Positions 35,561-45,253 of a DNA stretch of 64,000 nt are shown here, in pieces. The DNA is from Thraustochytrium sp. TN22 (Eukaryota > Sar > Bigyra > Thraustochytrida > Thraustochytriidae). The stretch's first letter is position 1. Each line of letters starts with the position of its first letter. The notes beneath the pieces are model-generated. The model worked only from the letters and a program-made list of their open reading frames with translations, made no database searches and was not told where the DNA came from. Both the position numbers and the translations under genes were made by a program. The stretch covers positions 54,083 to 118,082 of the forward strand of contig JABLUY010000107.1 of the NCBI GenBank assembly GCA_013306675.1. Direction: 5' to 3'.

Positions 35561-36075
35561 ATGCCGACCCGTGGCCGCGCCGGCGCTGCCGGCACCAAGT
35601 ACCGCATGACCGTCGGTCTCCCGACCGCGGCGCTGCTCAACTGCGCTGACAACACCGGCGCCAAGAACCTCGTACGTGGGATTGCGCAGGGGTGGGGAGA
35701 GGCTGCTCGATCTCGTGCGCGCGCAGGGCGCTGACTGACTGATGTCGTCGTGACGAAACACAGTACGTCGTGGCGGTGACCAACATCCGCGGCCGCCTGA
35801 ACCGGCTGCCGGCGGCGTCCGTCGGTGACATGATCCTCTGCTCGGTCAAGAAGGGCAAGCCGGAGCTCCGCAAGAAGATGATGCCGGGTATCGTCGTGCG
35901 CCAGCGCAAGGCGTGGCGCAGGAAGGACGGCACCTACATCTACTTCGAGGACAACGCTGGCGTCATCGTCAACCCCAAGGGCGAGATGAAGGGCTCGGCC
36001 GTCACCGGCCCCGTGGGCAAGGAGTGCGCCGACCTCTGGCCGCGTATTGCGAGCAACGCCGGCTCGATTGTCTGA
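35561..36075 (+). CDS. RPL23: Ribosomal protein uL14 (RPL23; two exons)
   Basis: Spliced CDS join(35561..35671, 35764..36075), 140 residues, the same length as human RPL23. Exon 1: [20 protein letters not shown]...[11 protein letters not shown]. Exon 2: [60 protein letters not shown], and the end [18 protein letters not shown]. This is the universally conserved uL14 protein at the 60S subunit interface. The donor is gtacgt after the Leu codon and the acceptor aacacag before Tyr. Convergent with the SECIS-binding protein gene, 171 bp apart, across a ttgcttgcttgc run. Confidence 0.97.
35672..35763 (+). other. Intron of uL14 (92 nt, phase 0)
   Basis: gtacgtggg at 35672 to acacag ending 35763; splice gives KNL-YVVAV, conserved in uL14. 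Confidence 0.95.
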
Positions 36076-36246
36076 TTGCCTTCTCTTACCTCAACATCTA
36101 CTACCTCTTCGCCCGTTTTATCCCTGCTGTTCTTGCGAGCCTCCTTGCTTGCTGCGCTTGTTTGGCTTGTCTTGCTTGCTTGCTTGCTTGCTTGTGGCCC
36201 GGTCTGTTTGTTTGTCTGTGACCTTTTCTTCTTCCTCGTCTGTTCC

Positions 36247-39200
36247 TCACCCGTAGTACTGCTGCTGTTGTCCTTGCGCCCACTCCATGTAGCGCCGGTA
36301 TGCCTCCTGGTCGTACTGCATGTACACCATGTGGGGAGCAGCATGCGCGTATGCCACGGCGCTTTGAGGAATGAAGGGCGCCGCGTCTTTGACCGCGTTG
36401 GCGTCCCAAGCCGGCTTTGCACCAGCAGCAGCAGCTGCAGCAGCAGCAGCAGCGACAGCAGGGACCGCGACAGCAGCACCAGGCAGTGCTGCGCTATCAG
36501 CAACACCAGGCAGTGCTGCGCTCTCAGCAGCGTCAGCCTGGTCCTGCGAACGAGGGGCCGTCTTGTCGTCCGCCTTCAAGTTGCCTGGGCGCCCGGAGGA
36601 CGTTTTGTTGCCCCGCCGCGCGCGATTGGCCGCCGTGGCGGCGGCAGCCTTGAGCCGCGCCGTCTCGGCGCGCTCGCGCGCGTCCAGCGCCATGGCCTCG
36701 GAAATGCGTCGTGCAATGTGCACAATCGTGCAGGGCGCGGGCTCCACCTGGGGCTCCAGCGCCAAAAGCGGGGGCGGCTGCTTTGTCTTGGCTTTGGACT
36801 TCTTCTTCTTGGCAGTCTTCCCGTCCTCGTCCTCCTGAAGCTCGGGCTCGCTCGGCGCGGCCCTGCCTGGCTGTGGCCCGCTGCTCTCCCCGTGCTCCTC
36901 GCCTTCGGCGCCCTGGGTCTCTGCACCCGCGGCGCCGGCCTTGTCCTTGGCCTTCTTGACGTTCTTCTTCTTGATCTTGGCTGCCTCGGTCGTCTCGCCG
37001 GGAAGCGCGCCGCCGAGAATGGACACGGTCGCCGCGCAGATAGTCTGACGCGCCTTCGCCGAGGCGGCGCAGCGCTGGCAGCGGACGCGTCGGCACGCGG
37101 TGCAGTCGAAGCGATCTCGCTCCACGGAACTCTGGCAGTCCTCGCACAGCGGAATGCGGCCCACCTCGCGCTCCGCGCCCACCGTCGCAGCCCACACGCC
37201 GCGCAGCGAGTCTCGCAGCCGCAGCACCTGCTTCAGGTGCTCGTGCGCGCCATCCGCCGAATAGATTCCCACGGCGCTGACCGGCACGCGCTTGTGCAGC
37301 GCCTTGCCCAGCTTTGCCTTGGACAGCGCAAAAACGACCGGAATGCCGTCCTTGCCCATTTCTAGCTCGTCCTCCGTTGGCTGGCATCGGTCGATGAGCT
37401 CCTTCACCGTCGCATCGATCCCCCCAGCTTCTTCGCCGCGGCCCTGCTCAATGTTAAAGGCCACCACCACGCACGTGCATCGCCGGCTGCGTATGCCGCG
37501 CAGCACCTCGCGAAAGCCGAAGACGAGCCGCCGCCGCATCTGAGACTTGACCTGGTCCTTGAGTCGCAAACGCTCCTGCAGCTCCATGAGCCGCGTCAGC
37601 ATCTGTGCCACCTCCTCGTCCAACTGCGGACTCAGCGCCTGGTCCACGTAGTCTCGTACCCCGGCCGAGTTGCGTACTTTGGTTCGAACGCCGATGCGCC
37701 GCTCGCCGCGCGTCACCTCTGCCAGCGCCGTCGGCACTACCCGCTCCGCACCCATCTGCTCCGCGCGGCCCTCTACAACCTGGCGCTGCACCACGGCGCA
37801 TCCGAAGAAGATGGGCGAGGTGCGCCGTGCGTCCCAGGTCGTCTCGGGCGAGTACGCTGCCAAGGCTTCCCTCACAGCGTCACGGGCTGCGTTGCTGACG
37901 TCGCTGGTTGTCGCCTCGTCACCGGTCGCTTCTGCCAGTTCGTCTGCCCCGAGGCTGGAGGCAGCATCACTTGAAGCATCGTCTAGCTTGTCTGTGGTGG
38001 TGTAATTCGTTGCGTCCTCGGATTGCTCCTCTGTGTTTTCGTGTAGCTCCTCTGTGTTCTCGTGTAGCTCCTCTGTGTTCTCGTGTAGCTCCTCGGGGCC
38101 CTCGTGTTGCTCCTCTGCATGTTCCTCTACGTCCTCATCTCGCTCATCTTGCCCATGTACGTTCTCGTTTGGCTTGTCCTGCGTCTCTGTGGTCTCGTCT
38201 TGGTTCTCTCCCTCGACCTCTTGCTCCTTCGCACCCTCTCGCGCGTCCTCCTGCGCATCATATTGCGTGGGCACATCTCCATGAACCGCCGCCAGCTCTT
38301 GCTCCTCATCCACGCCTTGATCGTCCATGTCCTGCTCGTTCAGGTCAGCGCCCATGTCGACGCGAACGTAGTCGTGCATGCTGGGGTGGACTTGGAGTGG
38401 GATGGGGCGAATCCCGGGTCGCAGCAAGTGCCAACGCAAGGCCCGGTCGCGCAAGAGTCTCTTCTTGAGCGTCGTGGGGCGCTTGCGCTTCTGGTAGCCC
38501 GGGGGGTGAGCGCGCAAGCCAGTTTGGGGAAGCGTGTTGTTGGCAGGCGCAGTGGCTCGCTGACGGTCGGCCCCGGCGTCCCGAGCGCCACCTCGAGCGC
38601 TCCACTTGCCAGGCTCCGTAGGACCTCGTGCGGCGGCAGACAACGCTGTGGACGCTGCCGTTTCCTTCTGAGAGGTGGCGGCCTTGCGCTGGCGCGCAAG
38701 AGCCGAATCGAGGAAGTTGCCGAGGCCGAGGTCCGTGGTGGGCTTGGGCTTGAAGCGCTTGGCGCCCTTGACGCCTTGCTGCGGCGGCGCCGAGGGGTTG
38801 AGGCTTTGCTGGGCCGGCGCCTGGGGCGGCGCCGAGGGCCAGCTCGGCACGGACGCCGGGGACGAGGGCACCGGGGCCCAGACCGATGGGGCCGCCAGGG
38901 CCGGGCCGCTCACGTCAGGCACGAGGCGGCGCGTAGTGCTCGGCAGGCCGCCTGCATGCGGGTGTTGCAGCCTCCTTGCCGTGCCGGAATAGGCCCGGGT
39001 CTGCGCCGAGGTGGAGGCCTTGGCGGAGAGGCCGCCGTCGCCAGGCCCGGTGTGGCGCTTGGCGCCCGTGAGGCCGCCTCCTGGCCGCGCTGGGCCTGGG
39101 CGCGGGGGCTGCCGGCCGCGGCCAGCGTCGCCTGCCTTGCGGGCCATCTGTGGTCGGCCCCTGCTGGCGCCCTCGCGGCGCGGCTGCGCATCGGCGGCCC

Positions 39201-39342
39201 TGGCATGGCCGTGGCCAGGGTTGTGGCCCTGGCCGGCGCGCGCGCCGACCTCCTTCGCGCCACCAGCAGGTCCGGCGCGCTTGGCGGCGCGCTTGGAGGT
39301 GCGCGCCACCTCCCAGGCGCCGTCCTGCGCCGCGTCCTCCAT
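36247..39342 (-). CDS. SECISBP2: SECIS-binding protein 2-like (selenocysteine incorporation)
   Basis: A 1031-residue protein. The L7Ae-type RNA-binding domain lies at about residues 605-715: RLVFGFREVLRGIRSRRC, then IPVVFALSKAKLGKALHKRV and PVSAVGIYSADGAHEHLKQV. This pattern (FALxxxxLGxxLxKxVPVSVVGI) is diagnostic of SBP2/SECISBP2L. It binds SECIS elements in selenoprotein mRNAs and recruits the Sec-specific elongation factor, so selenoproteins should exist in this genome. The N-terminal 400 residues are Pro/Ala/Arg-rich and disordered, then acidic, with four 7-residue repeats EELHENT near 425-450. After the L7Ae domain comes a Cys-rich patch (CEDCQS, CTACRRVRCQRC) that may bind zinc, and a C-terminal Ala/Gln tail. 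No intron is needed. Confidence 0.88.
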   Translation of the reverse strand: MEDAAQDGAWEVARTSKRAAKRAGPAGGAKEVGARAGQGHNPGHGHARAADAQPRREGASRGRPQMARKAGDAGRGRQPPRPGPARPGGGLTGAKRHTGPGDGGLSAKASTSAQTRAYSGTARRLQHPHAGGLPSTTRRLVPDVSGPALAAPSVWAPVPSSPASVPSWPSAPPQAPAQQSLNPSAPPQQGVKGAKRFKPKPTTDLGLGNFLDSALARQRKAATSQKETAASTALSAAARGPTEPGKWSARGGARDAGADRQRATAPANNTLPQTGLRAHPPGYQKRKRPTTLKKRLLRDRALRWHLLRPGIRPIPLQVHPSMHDYVRVDMGADLNEQDMDDQGVDEEQELAAVHGDVPTQYDAQEDAREGAKEQEVEGENQDETTETQDKPNENVHGQDERDEDVEEHAEEQHEGPEELHENTEELHENTEELHENTEEQSEDATNYTTTDKLDDASSDAASSLGADELAEATGDEATTSDVSNAARDAVREALAAYSPETTWDARRTSPIFFGCAVVQRQVVEGRAEQMGAERVVPTALAEVTRGERRIGVRTKVRNSAGVRDYVDQALSPQLDEEVAQMLTRLMELQERLRLKDQVKSQMRRRLVFGFREVLRGIRSRRCTCVVVAFNIEQGRGEEAGGIDATVKELIDRCQPTEDELEMGKDGIPVVFALSKAKLGKALHKRVPVSAVGIYSADGAHEHLKQVLRLRDSLRGVWAATVGAEREVGRIPLCEDCQSSVERDRFDCTACRRVRCQRCAASAKARQTICAATVSILGGALPGETTEAAKIKKKNVKKAKDKAGAAGAETQGAEGEEHGESSGPQPGRAAPSEPELQEDEDGKTAKKKKSKAKTKQPPPLLALEPQVEPAPCTIVHIARRISEAMALDARERAETARLKAAAATAANRARRGNKTSSGRPGNLKADDKTAPRSQDQADAAESAALPGVADSAALPGAAVAVPAVAAAAAAAAAAGAKPAWDANAVKDAAPFIPQSAVAYAHAAPHMVYMQYDQEAYRRYMEWAQGQQQQYYG

Positions 39343-39657
39343 GCCGGCGGCGGTCTTGAGAAGAAGCGCTTCAGAGATCCTGGTTTGCCAACTTGCTTGC
39401 GAGCTGGGCGATGGCGAAAAGGCCCGGGCCTATCGCGATGATGCGGCACTGGACAATGATGCCGATCAACTAACCACGAGGTGGTGTCGTCGAGCGCGGG
39501 GAGAATGGCTGCCTGCAAGGACGGCACGATAACCCCGACGAAAAAGAGCAACCAGGGTACAGTTCGCAAACTTGAAGAAGCGGCAAGCACGTGGTGATGG
39601 GACAAAAGGGAGAAATGTACAAAGAGAATCCAATCCGTCAAAGGCGGCTCGCGCGCT

Positions 39658-40320
39658 TCAACCGAAAATGGCCGGCTTGTCGCTCGCGCGAATGCGCCGC
39701 GACCTAAAGCGGGCGAGCTGCGCGGCACGCACGTAGGACTCCAAGGCGCGATCCATCTCGAGCGCCGGCGACTGCGGGCCTCCGTGGTCCACAGGGCGCT
39801 CGCCAGGGAGTGGCGTAAAGAGCGAGGCGTCGCGGGTGGCGGTGGCCGGCGTGAACGGCCCGCGCATCCTGCTGCGTGACGCAGTCTGCAGCGGCGTTTG
39901 CATGCTACTCTTACTGCCACCGGCGCCGGCGCCACGAAGGGGGGTGCCGAGCACGGCCGCCTGAGCAGCAATCGCAGCGGCATCGAGGTGGCCGCCGCCG
40001 CCGCCGCCGCCGCCGCCGCCTGCGACAACGCTTCGGACACGCGAGACGGCGGCATCCACGTCGGCCTCGTACTTTTCCATGGTGAACTCCGTGTTGCGGT
40101 GCCTGCGTCGGCTGAGCTGCTTGATCATGGCCTCCTCTGCGCTGCGCTCCGCGACCTTGTCGAGCAGCCTGCTCCAGGCCGCGTCGTAGTCCGTCTTAGC
40201 CATGTAAAAGTCATCGGGCCGCAGCTTCACGCGCTCCACGCCGGCCGTGGCGCCCTCCTCGTTGTCGTGGTGCTGCGCGCCGCCGTCGCTTGGCGCAGCC
40301 GTTTGCGCTTGCTTCGCCAT
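39658..40320 (-). CDS. Hypothetical protein, helical N-terminus
   Basis: A 220-residue protein, unrecognised. Residues about 30-95 look folded and helical (DDFYMAKTDYDAAWSRLLDK, VAERSAEEAMIKQLSRRRHR, NTEFTMEKYEADVDAAVSRV). A ten-Gly run follows at about 101-110, then Ser/Thr-Pro sites (TPLRG, QTPLQT, FTPAT, FTPLPG) that could be proline-directed kinase targets, and a short C-terminal helix ALESYVRAAQLARFRSRRIR. The gene lies 315 bp upstream of the SECIS-binding protein start on the same strand and is divergent from the ankyrin gene. A cell-cycle regulated adaptor is only a guess from the TP sites. Confidence 0.65.
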   Translation of the reverse strand: MAKQAQTAAPSDGGAQHHDNEEGATAGVERVKLRPDDFYMAKTDYDAAWSRLLDKVAERSAEEAMIKQLSRRRHRNTEFTMEKYEADVDAAVSRVRSVVAGGGGGGGGGGHLDAAAIAAQAAVLGTPLRGAGAGGSKSSMQTPLQTASRSRMRGPFTPATATRDASLFTPLPGERPVDHGGPQSPALEMDRALESYVRAAQLARFRSRRIRASDKPAIFG

Positions 40321-41173
40321 CTTGGATGCCGAGCGCAGCTCTACCTAGCTAGCTAGGGCAAGAGCTCGTACGTGGAGCGGAGCGCGCCGCCTCTGGCCCC
40401 GCGACCTCCCCTTCCCCCCCGCTTCTCGCGCGGCTGCCTCGTCGACGCCTCACCGACGGCGCCAGAGCGCAAGCGTGCGAAGCACGTTTCCTTGTCGATT
40501 TGGTCTTTGGAGGCAAAAAGGACGGTGCGGCGACGGCGACGACGTCGCACCGGCGGCGGCGGCTGCGAGGGGAGCGAAGCGCGAGGGAAGGGGCTTGCCG
40601 CACGCAAGTTCGACACTCGGGACCTGGCTGGCTGGCGGCAACTTGAAGTCTTCCTGTCAGCGTTGAGCATCTTGGTGCAAGGAACTCATGCGCAGCAGGT
40701 AACGTCGCCAACAGGCACGAACTGCTTTTCCTTGTCAGAGCATGTGCGTGACTTCGTTGTCAGAGACAAAAAGAGTCATTTCGTCATCCTTTCGTCATCC
40801 TTTCATCATCCTTTCGTCGTCCTTTCGTCATCCTTTCGTCATCCTTTCGTCATCCTGAGAATGCAACTTTTACTGGCGGGCACTCTTGCCGAGGTCAGGC
40901 TTTGGAGATAGGATACGTGCCGGCGCGTGCTGGTCCTGCGAAGCAAATTTAATTCTCCTTGAGAGCTCCCAACTCTCCTTGGGCCAGCTGACTCTCCTTG
41001 AGAGCAGCCAAGTCAAGCCTAACTTACGGTTAGAGTGGTGCTGGTCCACAGGACCAGCATTGCGCGCCATGGCCGGGCCAACGGCTCATCGCGCATTTTC
41101 CACACGCGACACGATGATGCCGATGGTGCGGTCAGTCGCCGCGCGGTGGAGTGCCAACGCTTCTCCAGAAGCG
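40321..41173. promoter_or_regulatory. Divergent spacer with 11-bp minisatellite
   Basis: An 853-bp region between the hypothetical gene and the ankyrin gene. Contains ctagctagctag just upstream of 40320, a minisatellite (40779-40855) and three near-copies of actctccttgagagc (about 40950-41010). The frame of the ankyrin gene is open back to 40886, but that part is translated repeat. Confidence 0.4.
40779..40855. repeat. 11-bp minisatellite, seven units
   Basis: Seven consecutive copies of tttcgtcatcc; two have single-base changes (tttcatcatcc and tttcgtcgtcc). It lies about 320 bp upstream of the ankyrin start. Confidence 0.92.
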
Positions 41174-42355
41174 ATGGCGAGCTGCGGCTGCTGCCTACCG
41201 CGCCGCGGCGCCCGCGTGGCGCCGCTGGCCGCAGAGAAGGATGGGCCTGACGCGGCCAAGGTCGGCACGCTCGTGGGAGTCGACGAGACTGCAGCCGCGA
41301 CGGCCAAGGAGGAGGGCGCAACGCGCGCCGCAACGAAAGTGTTTCCACTCGAGCGCGCGAGCACCGTCGGGTCAGAGATGCAGAGCGCAAAATTCAAGAG
41401 CAAGAAGCGACTCGTGCAGCTGGCCAAAGCGGGCCAGCTCACGGAGATGCGCTCGTATCTGGACCTGTTTCCGGAGGACGTGAATGCTCGGGCGATGTGG
41501 GACAACACCGCGCTCATCTGTGCGTGCCAAAATGGGCACCCTGGCGTGGCCCTGGAGCTGCTCGAGCGCGGCGCGACGGTGGCACTTGCGAACGAGGAGG
41601 GCTGCACCGCGCTGCACTATGCGTGCCTGGAGGGCCTGGAAGAGGTCGTGCGTTTGATTCTGAGACGACTCCAAGATCAAGCCATTGGATCTGTAGTCGT
41701 GTCGGCCGCGCGCATGTACAATGCCAAGACGGACCGAAAAGACCCGCTCACGCCGCTTGCCGCGGCCAGCGTAAACGACCACGCGGACGTCGTCTCGTTG
41801 TGTCTGCAGGAGGCGCTTTATGCGCGCCTTTTGGAAGACGAGGCAGTCCAAGAGGCCTTTCGGCAAGCTGTGTACGGCGGCGCAGCGCGCAGCGCCAAGA
41901 GGCTTCTGCAGGAGCTTCCCGAGGTGCTGGGGAAGCTGGTGCGATCGGACGTCTCGTTGCTGATCCGCGCTTGCAGGAAGGAGTCGTTCGAAATGGTGCG
42001 CCTCTTGGTCGGCGCGGGGAGCTCGCTTAACGCATGTCTTTGCTCAGCGCAGCACGCGGTCGACGCGCGCGAAAAAGGGCCTGAAGGCCCACTCGCGATC
42101 GCAAGCCAGACGGGGGAGAGCGAGCTGGTGCAGGAGCTGGTCCAGGCCGGTGCGGACGTGAACTACACCTGTGGCAAGTGTAGCGTCCCGCTCATGCACG
42201 CGTGCCGTGCTGGCGAGCTTGACTGTGCGGAGACACTGCTGGGCGCGGGTGCCAAGGCCGACTTGATGGACCCGGCGTCGGGGCTTTCTGCCCTGGAGTA
42301 TGCCAAGAACGCTGGAATGGCCGACTTTGTGGACTTGCTTCAGGGCCACTGCTGA
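41174..42355 (+). CDS. Ankyrin-repeat protein with possible lipid anchor
   Basis: A 393-residue protein from the ATG at 41174, chosen because upstream codons cover promoter-like repeats. The start MASCGCCLPRRG has three cysteines within seven residues, as in S-acylated membrane-anchored proteins. Ankyrin repeats begin near residue 90: WDNTALICACQNGHPGVALE, then EEGCTALHYACLEGLEEVVR, PLTPLAAASVNDHADVVSLC, and, after a less regular middle, GPLAIASQTGESELVQELVQ and VPLMHACRAGELDCAETLLG. About seven to eight repeats in all, ending with SALEYAKNAGMADFVDLLQG. A protein-interaction scaffold; partner unknown. Convergent with PP2C, 362 bp apart. Confidence 0.8.
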   Translation: MASCGCCLPRRGARVAPLAAEKDGPDAAKVGTLVGVDETAAATAKEEGATRAATKVFPLERASTVGSEMQSAKFKSKKRLVQLAKAGQLTEMRSYLDLFPEDVNARAMWDNTALICACQNGHPGVALELLERGATVALANEEGCTALHYACLEGLEEVVRLILRRLQDQAIGSVVVSAARMYNAKTDRKDPLTPLAAASVNDHADVVSLCLQEALYARLLEDEAVQEAFRQAVYGGAARSAKRLLQELPEVLGKLVRSDVSLLIRACRKESFEMVRLLVGAGSSLNACLCSAQHAVDAREKGPEGPLAIASQTGESELVQELVQAGADVNYTCGKCSVPLMHACRAGELDCAETLLGAGAKADLMDPASGLSALEYAKNAGMADFVDLLQGHC

Positions 42356-42717
42356 AGCTTACATACGTGAGCAATTGAAAAGTGATCTTATTGACTGCGT
42401 GCCGTCCATCCTCTCCCTACCCGTGGGTCGTTGGCGATGAAAAAAAATGCAAAGACGAGAAAACAAATCGTGCGCGGAAGCTTGTGTGACGACGCGCGAC
42501 ACGAGCTCGCAACCCGACAGTCTCCTCCAGCCTCTTCCTCTGGAGAAGAGGTCTCATCTCGACTCCACAGCCAGCCCTTGTTTCTCTAGAGCGAAGATGG
42601 TAGTTTGCAACGACAGCGATGGCAGCGGCGGCGGCGGCAGCGGCAGCGGCGGCACAACGAGCCCTGGCCACCTACCTCCCAACATGGCGTGGCGGCCGGC
42701 GCCCGAGCAACACACAA

Positions 42718-43950
42718 TTAGGCCACCTTTTTGCCCTCGCGGCTGGTGGCAGCGGCAGAGGACGCAACGGAGGAGGCAGAGGAAGGTGCGGAGGAAGAGG
42801 AGGAGGAGGAGGAGGAGGAGGAGGACGCGGAGGACCGCGCGCCGTCCAACAGCGTGGATCCATTCGCGTCCGCGGCGACCTGGGTGGCCGAGGAGGTGCC
42901 GGCGCTGCGCTCGGCTGCGGAGCGCACGTCGATGATGAGCACTGTAACATTGTCGAGAGAGCCGCGCTTGTAGGCGTGCTCGGTGAGGATCTCCGCGCCG
43001 AGCTGTGCGTCGCGGCAGTCCTGGAGCAGCTTGCCGACCTCGGCATTGTCGACGACGTCGTAGAGGCCGTCGGTGGCGAGCACGATGTACAGATCCTCCG
43101 GCCCACAGACACACTCGTTGAACTCGGGGTCTGGGATGACGTAGTCCTTGAGCAGGCGGTCGCCAATGGCGCGCGAGACGGCGAGAATGCCCTCGACGCG
43201 CCAGACACCCCAGTGCACGACGGAGCCGCCCAGTTTGGCGATACGGTCGCGCTCGTCGTTGCGGTCTGGCTTGTGGTCACGCGAGAGAGGCACGACGCGG
43301 CCATCGCTCTTTATAAGCAGCGCGCGCGAGTCGCCAGCGTTGGCCACGGTGAAGCGGTTTCCCCTTGCAAGCGCCACGAGCGCGGTGCTGCCATCGTCCA
43401 TCTTGCGCACGTGCGCGTGCTCGAGGAACTTGGCGTCCACTGTCTTGAAGGCGTGCGTGAGCGCCGACTGCGGTTTCTGCGCCACGTCCACGGGCGCCTC
43501 GGTCAGAAAGGCGCCGAGGTACTCGGAGCAGAACTGCGCGGCGGCGTCGCCGCCGTGGCCGTCAAACACCCCGTAGAGCGTCATCTCCGGATTGCCGTTC
43601 AGCCGGGGTACCACCGTGTGGCGGTCCTCCATGTACGGCCTGCGGCCCTTGAGCTCCACAACGCCGTACGGGTACACGGCGCCTTCCACACGCTTGGGCA
43701 TGAAGAGCCCGGACGAGAGCCCCGCGCCGCGCTGGAAGACGAGGCGCTGGACGAAGGCTGCCCAGCGCAGCAGCAGTCGCAGTGCCAGAATGACCACCGG
43801 GATGAGCACGATGATGGCCAGCGGGTGCCGCTCGCTGAGGAGCGCTGTGATGGGGCTGAAGATCCACCCGCTTGACGGCGGCAGTGACCCGTCCTGCGCC
43901 GCCTGCATCGCGGCCGCGCCGCCAGCGAGCCCATGTTCCTGTCGGCCCAT
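42718..43950 (-). CDS. Membrane-anchored PP2C-type protein phosphatase
   Basis: A 410-residue protein from the ATG at 43950 (MGRQEHGLAGG). The frame is open further upstream only through a ccacg repeat without an ATG. A hydrophobic helix (PLAIIVLIPVVILALRLLLR, about 43-62) precedes the PPM/PP2C domain: RPYMEDRHTVVP, YGVFDGHGGDAAAQF (metal-binding DGHGG), VANAGDSRALL, DHKPDRNDERDRI, GILAVSRAIGD, LATDGLYDVVDN (usually DGLWDV) and DNVTVLIIDV. All main Mn/Mg ligands are present, so activity is likely. It would dephosphorylate Ser/Thr substrates at a membrane. The tail has a long Ser run ending in basic EGKKVA. Strongly alternating purine triplets in the tail appear at 42790-42840. Confidence 0.9.
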   Translation of the reverse strand: MGRQEHGLAGGAAAMQAAQDGSLPPSSGWIFSPITALLSERHPLAIIVLIPVVILALRLLLRWAAFVQRLVFQRGAGLSSGLFMPKRVEGAVYPYGVVELKGRRPYMEDRHTVVPRLNGNPEMTLYGVFDGHGGDAAAQFCSEYLGAFLTEAPVDVAQKPQSALTHAFKTVDAKFLEHAHVRKMDDGSTALVALARGNRFTVANAGDSRALLIKSDGRVVPLSRDHKPDRNDERDRIAKLGGSVVHWGVWRVEGILAVSRAIGDRLLKDYVIPDPEFNECVCGPEDLYIVLATDGLYDVVDNAEVGKLLQDCRDAQLGAEILTEHAYKRGSLDNVTVLIIDVRSAAERSAGTSSATQVAADANGSTLLDGARSSASSSSSSSSSSSSAPSSASSVASSAAATSREGKKVA

Positions 43951-45253
43951 GTTCTGCGCGCCTCTCCGCCCTCGCTTGGTACCGCACGACCTCCCAGCGG
44001 TACACCACGCCACGCCACGCCACGCCACGCCTCGTCAACCGTGCGCGCGCGAGGCTCTCGCCGCGTCCGCCCCAGGCCGCCGGCCAGGCGCGCGCGAGCG
44101 GGGCAGGCGTGCTGGCAGGCGTGCGCCACGCGCCGGCCGCTCGCCGCTCGCCGCGCGCCGGGCGGTAGCCGTCGCCGCGCGCTGCTCCGAAGTCGCCGCG
44201 CCGGCCACCCCTGCTTCGCCCGCCCCGGGGCGATCGCGGCCGTGCGCGCCGCCGCCGCGCGCCGCCGCGCCGCGCCGCCGCCCGCGCTCGCTCCGCGCGG
44301 CCGCCGCTCGCCGCGCCGCGCCGCCCGCGCCCGCCCGCGCAGTCCCGCTCTGCCGCCGCGCTGGCGCGGGAAGGGGCCTCGGCCTCCTGCTGCTGCCTGC
44401 CAGGCGGGCAGCGGCGGCCGCCTCGGGCTCGTTCCAGGGTTCCAGCCCGCGAGGAACTTGCAGCGCATGATGCTGCAGCGCATGATGCGCATCGCGAGCC
44501 CGGTGGCCGCGACCTCGGCATCCATGACCAGCCGGCCGGCCAGCCGGCCTCGATTGCAGGAGCGCCACGCCCCCGAGGGAGGCGCTGAGCTCCGGTAGCT
44601 GGCCAGCGTGAAGCTCGCGGCCGAGGATGCGACGGGCTACGGGCTCTCGATTCGGAGACACGGCTGCGGCACTCATGATCACTGCCTGCCAGTGCCGACG
44701 AGCGATGAGTGACGACGACTGGGCCAAGGAAGTCTTCGAGCGCGTCATCGAGACGAGCGTCACGGAGGGGGAGCAGGAAGATGGAAGGGCGGCGGCGAGG
44801 GCGGGCGGCCGCGGCGCTTTCGTTCACGTGTCGCTCACGTGTAGCAGGCAGGCAAGCGTCACATCTTCATCAGCACGCGCCGCGGCTGCGGGGTGCTCGC
44901 CGGCAAGGTTCGCTTCTTCTCCCATGGTCACTGTCACTGACTGCTTGTCGCAACAAGTTTGTTCAGGCGGTGGCGGCTGCAGTGGCTGGCTGGCTGGCTG
45001 ACAAGCTCGCTGGCGTGCTGTTTGTGGCCTCTTGCGTTGCAGTGTGGCGGCTTGCGTGGTTCGCTTTCTCTAAGTGAGCCTCTGAGACCGCTTGAGCTCA
45101 ACGGCTTGTTGGAGCAGAAGGAGGGCGGCCATGGCACCGGCGTGCAGTGGCGCACCGCGCACGAGTCACAGAACCAAGAAGCGCCAAGAACCAAGCAGCG
45201 CCAGAGCGCCAGGGCGAGCAGCGCGAGAGCGGAGCCCGGGAGGCACGAGCAGG
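43951..45253. other. Long divergent spacer with ccacg repeat
   Basis: A 1.3-kb region between PP2C and the secreted protein. A pentanucleotide ccacg run (44003-44030) lies 53-80 bp from the PP2C start. An ATG at 44705 opens MSDDDWAKEVFERVIETSVT, which looks protein-like for about 25 residues and then loses character; it could be a first exon, but no partner exon was found. Otherwise nothing is supported. Confidence 0.35.

Noticed and set aside
38104-39441. 445-codon plus-strand frame opposite the SECIS-binding protein
   Set aside because: Low complexity and antisense to a protein with a definite L7Ae domain.
43562-44827. 421-codon minus-strand frame overlapping PP2C in another frame
   Set aside because: Arg/Ala-rich and overlapping a convincing PP2C; third-frame artefact.
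44705-45001. Short frame starting MSDDDWAKEVFERVIE
   Set aside because: Protein-like for about 25 residues only; no partner exon, domain or stop context to support a gene.
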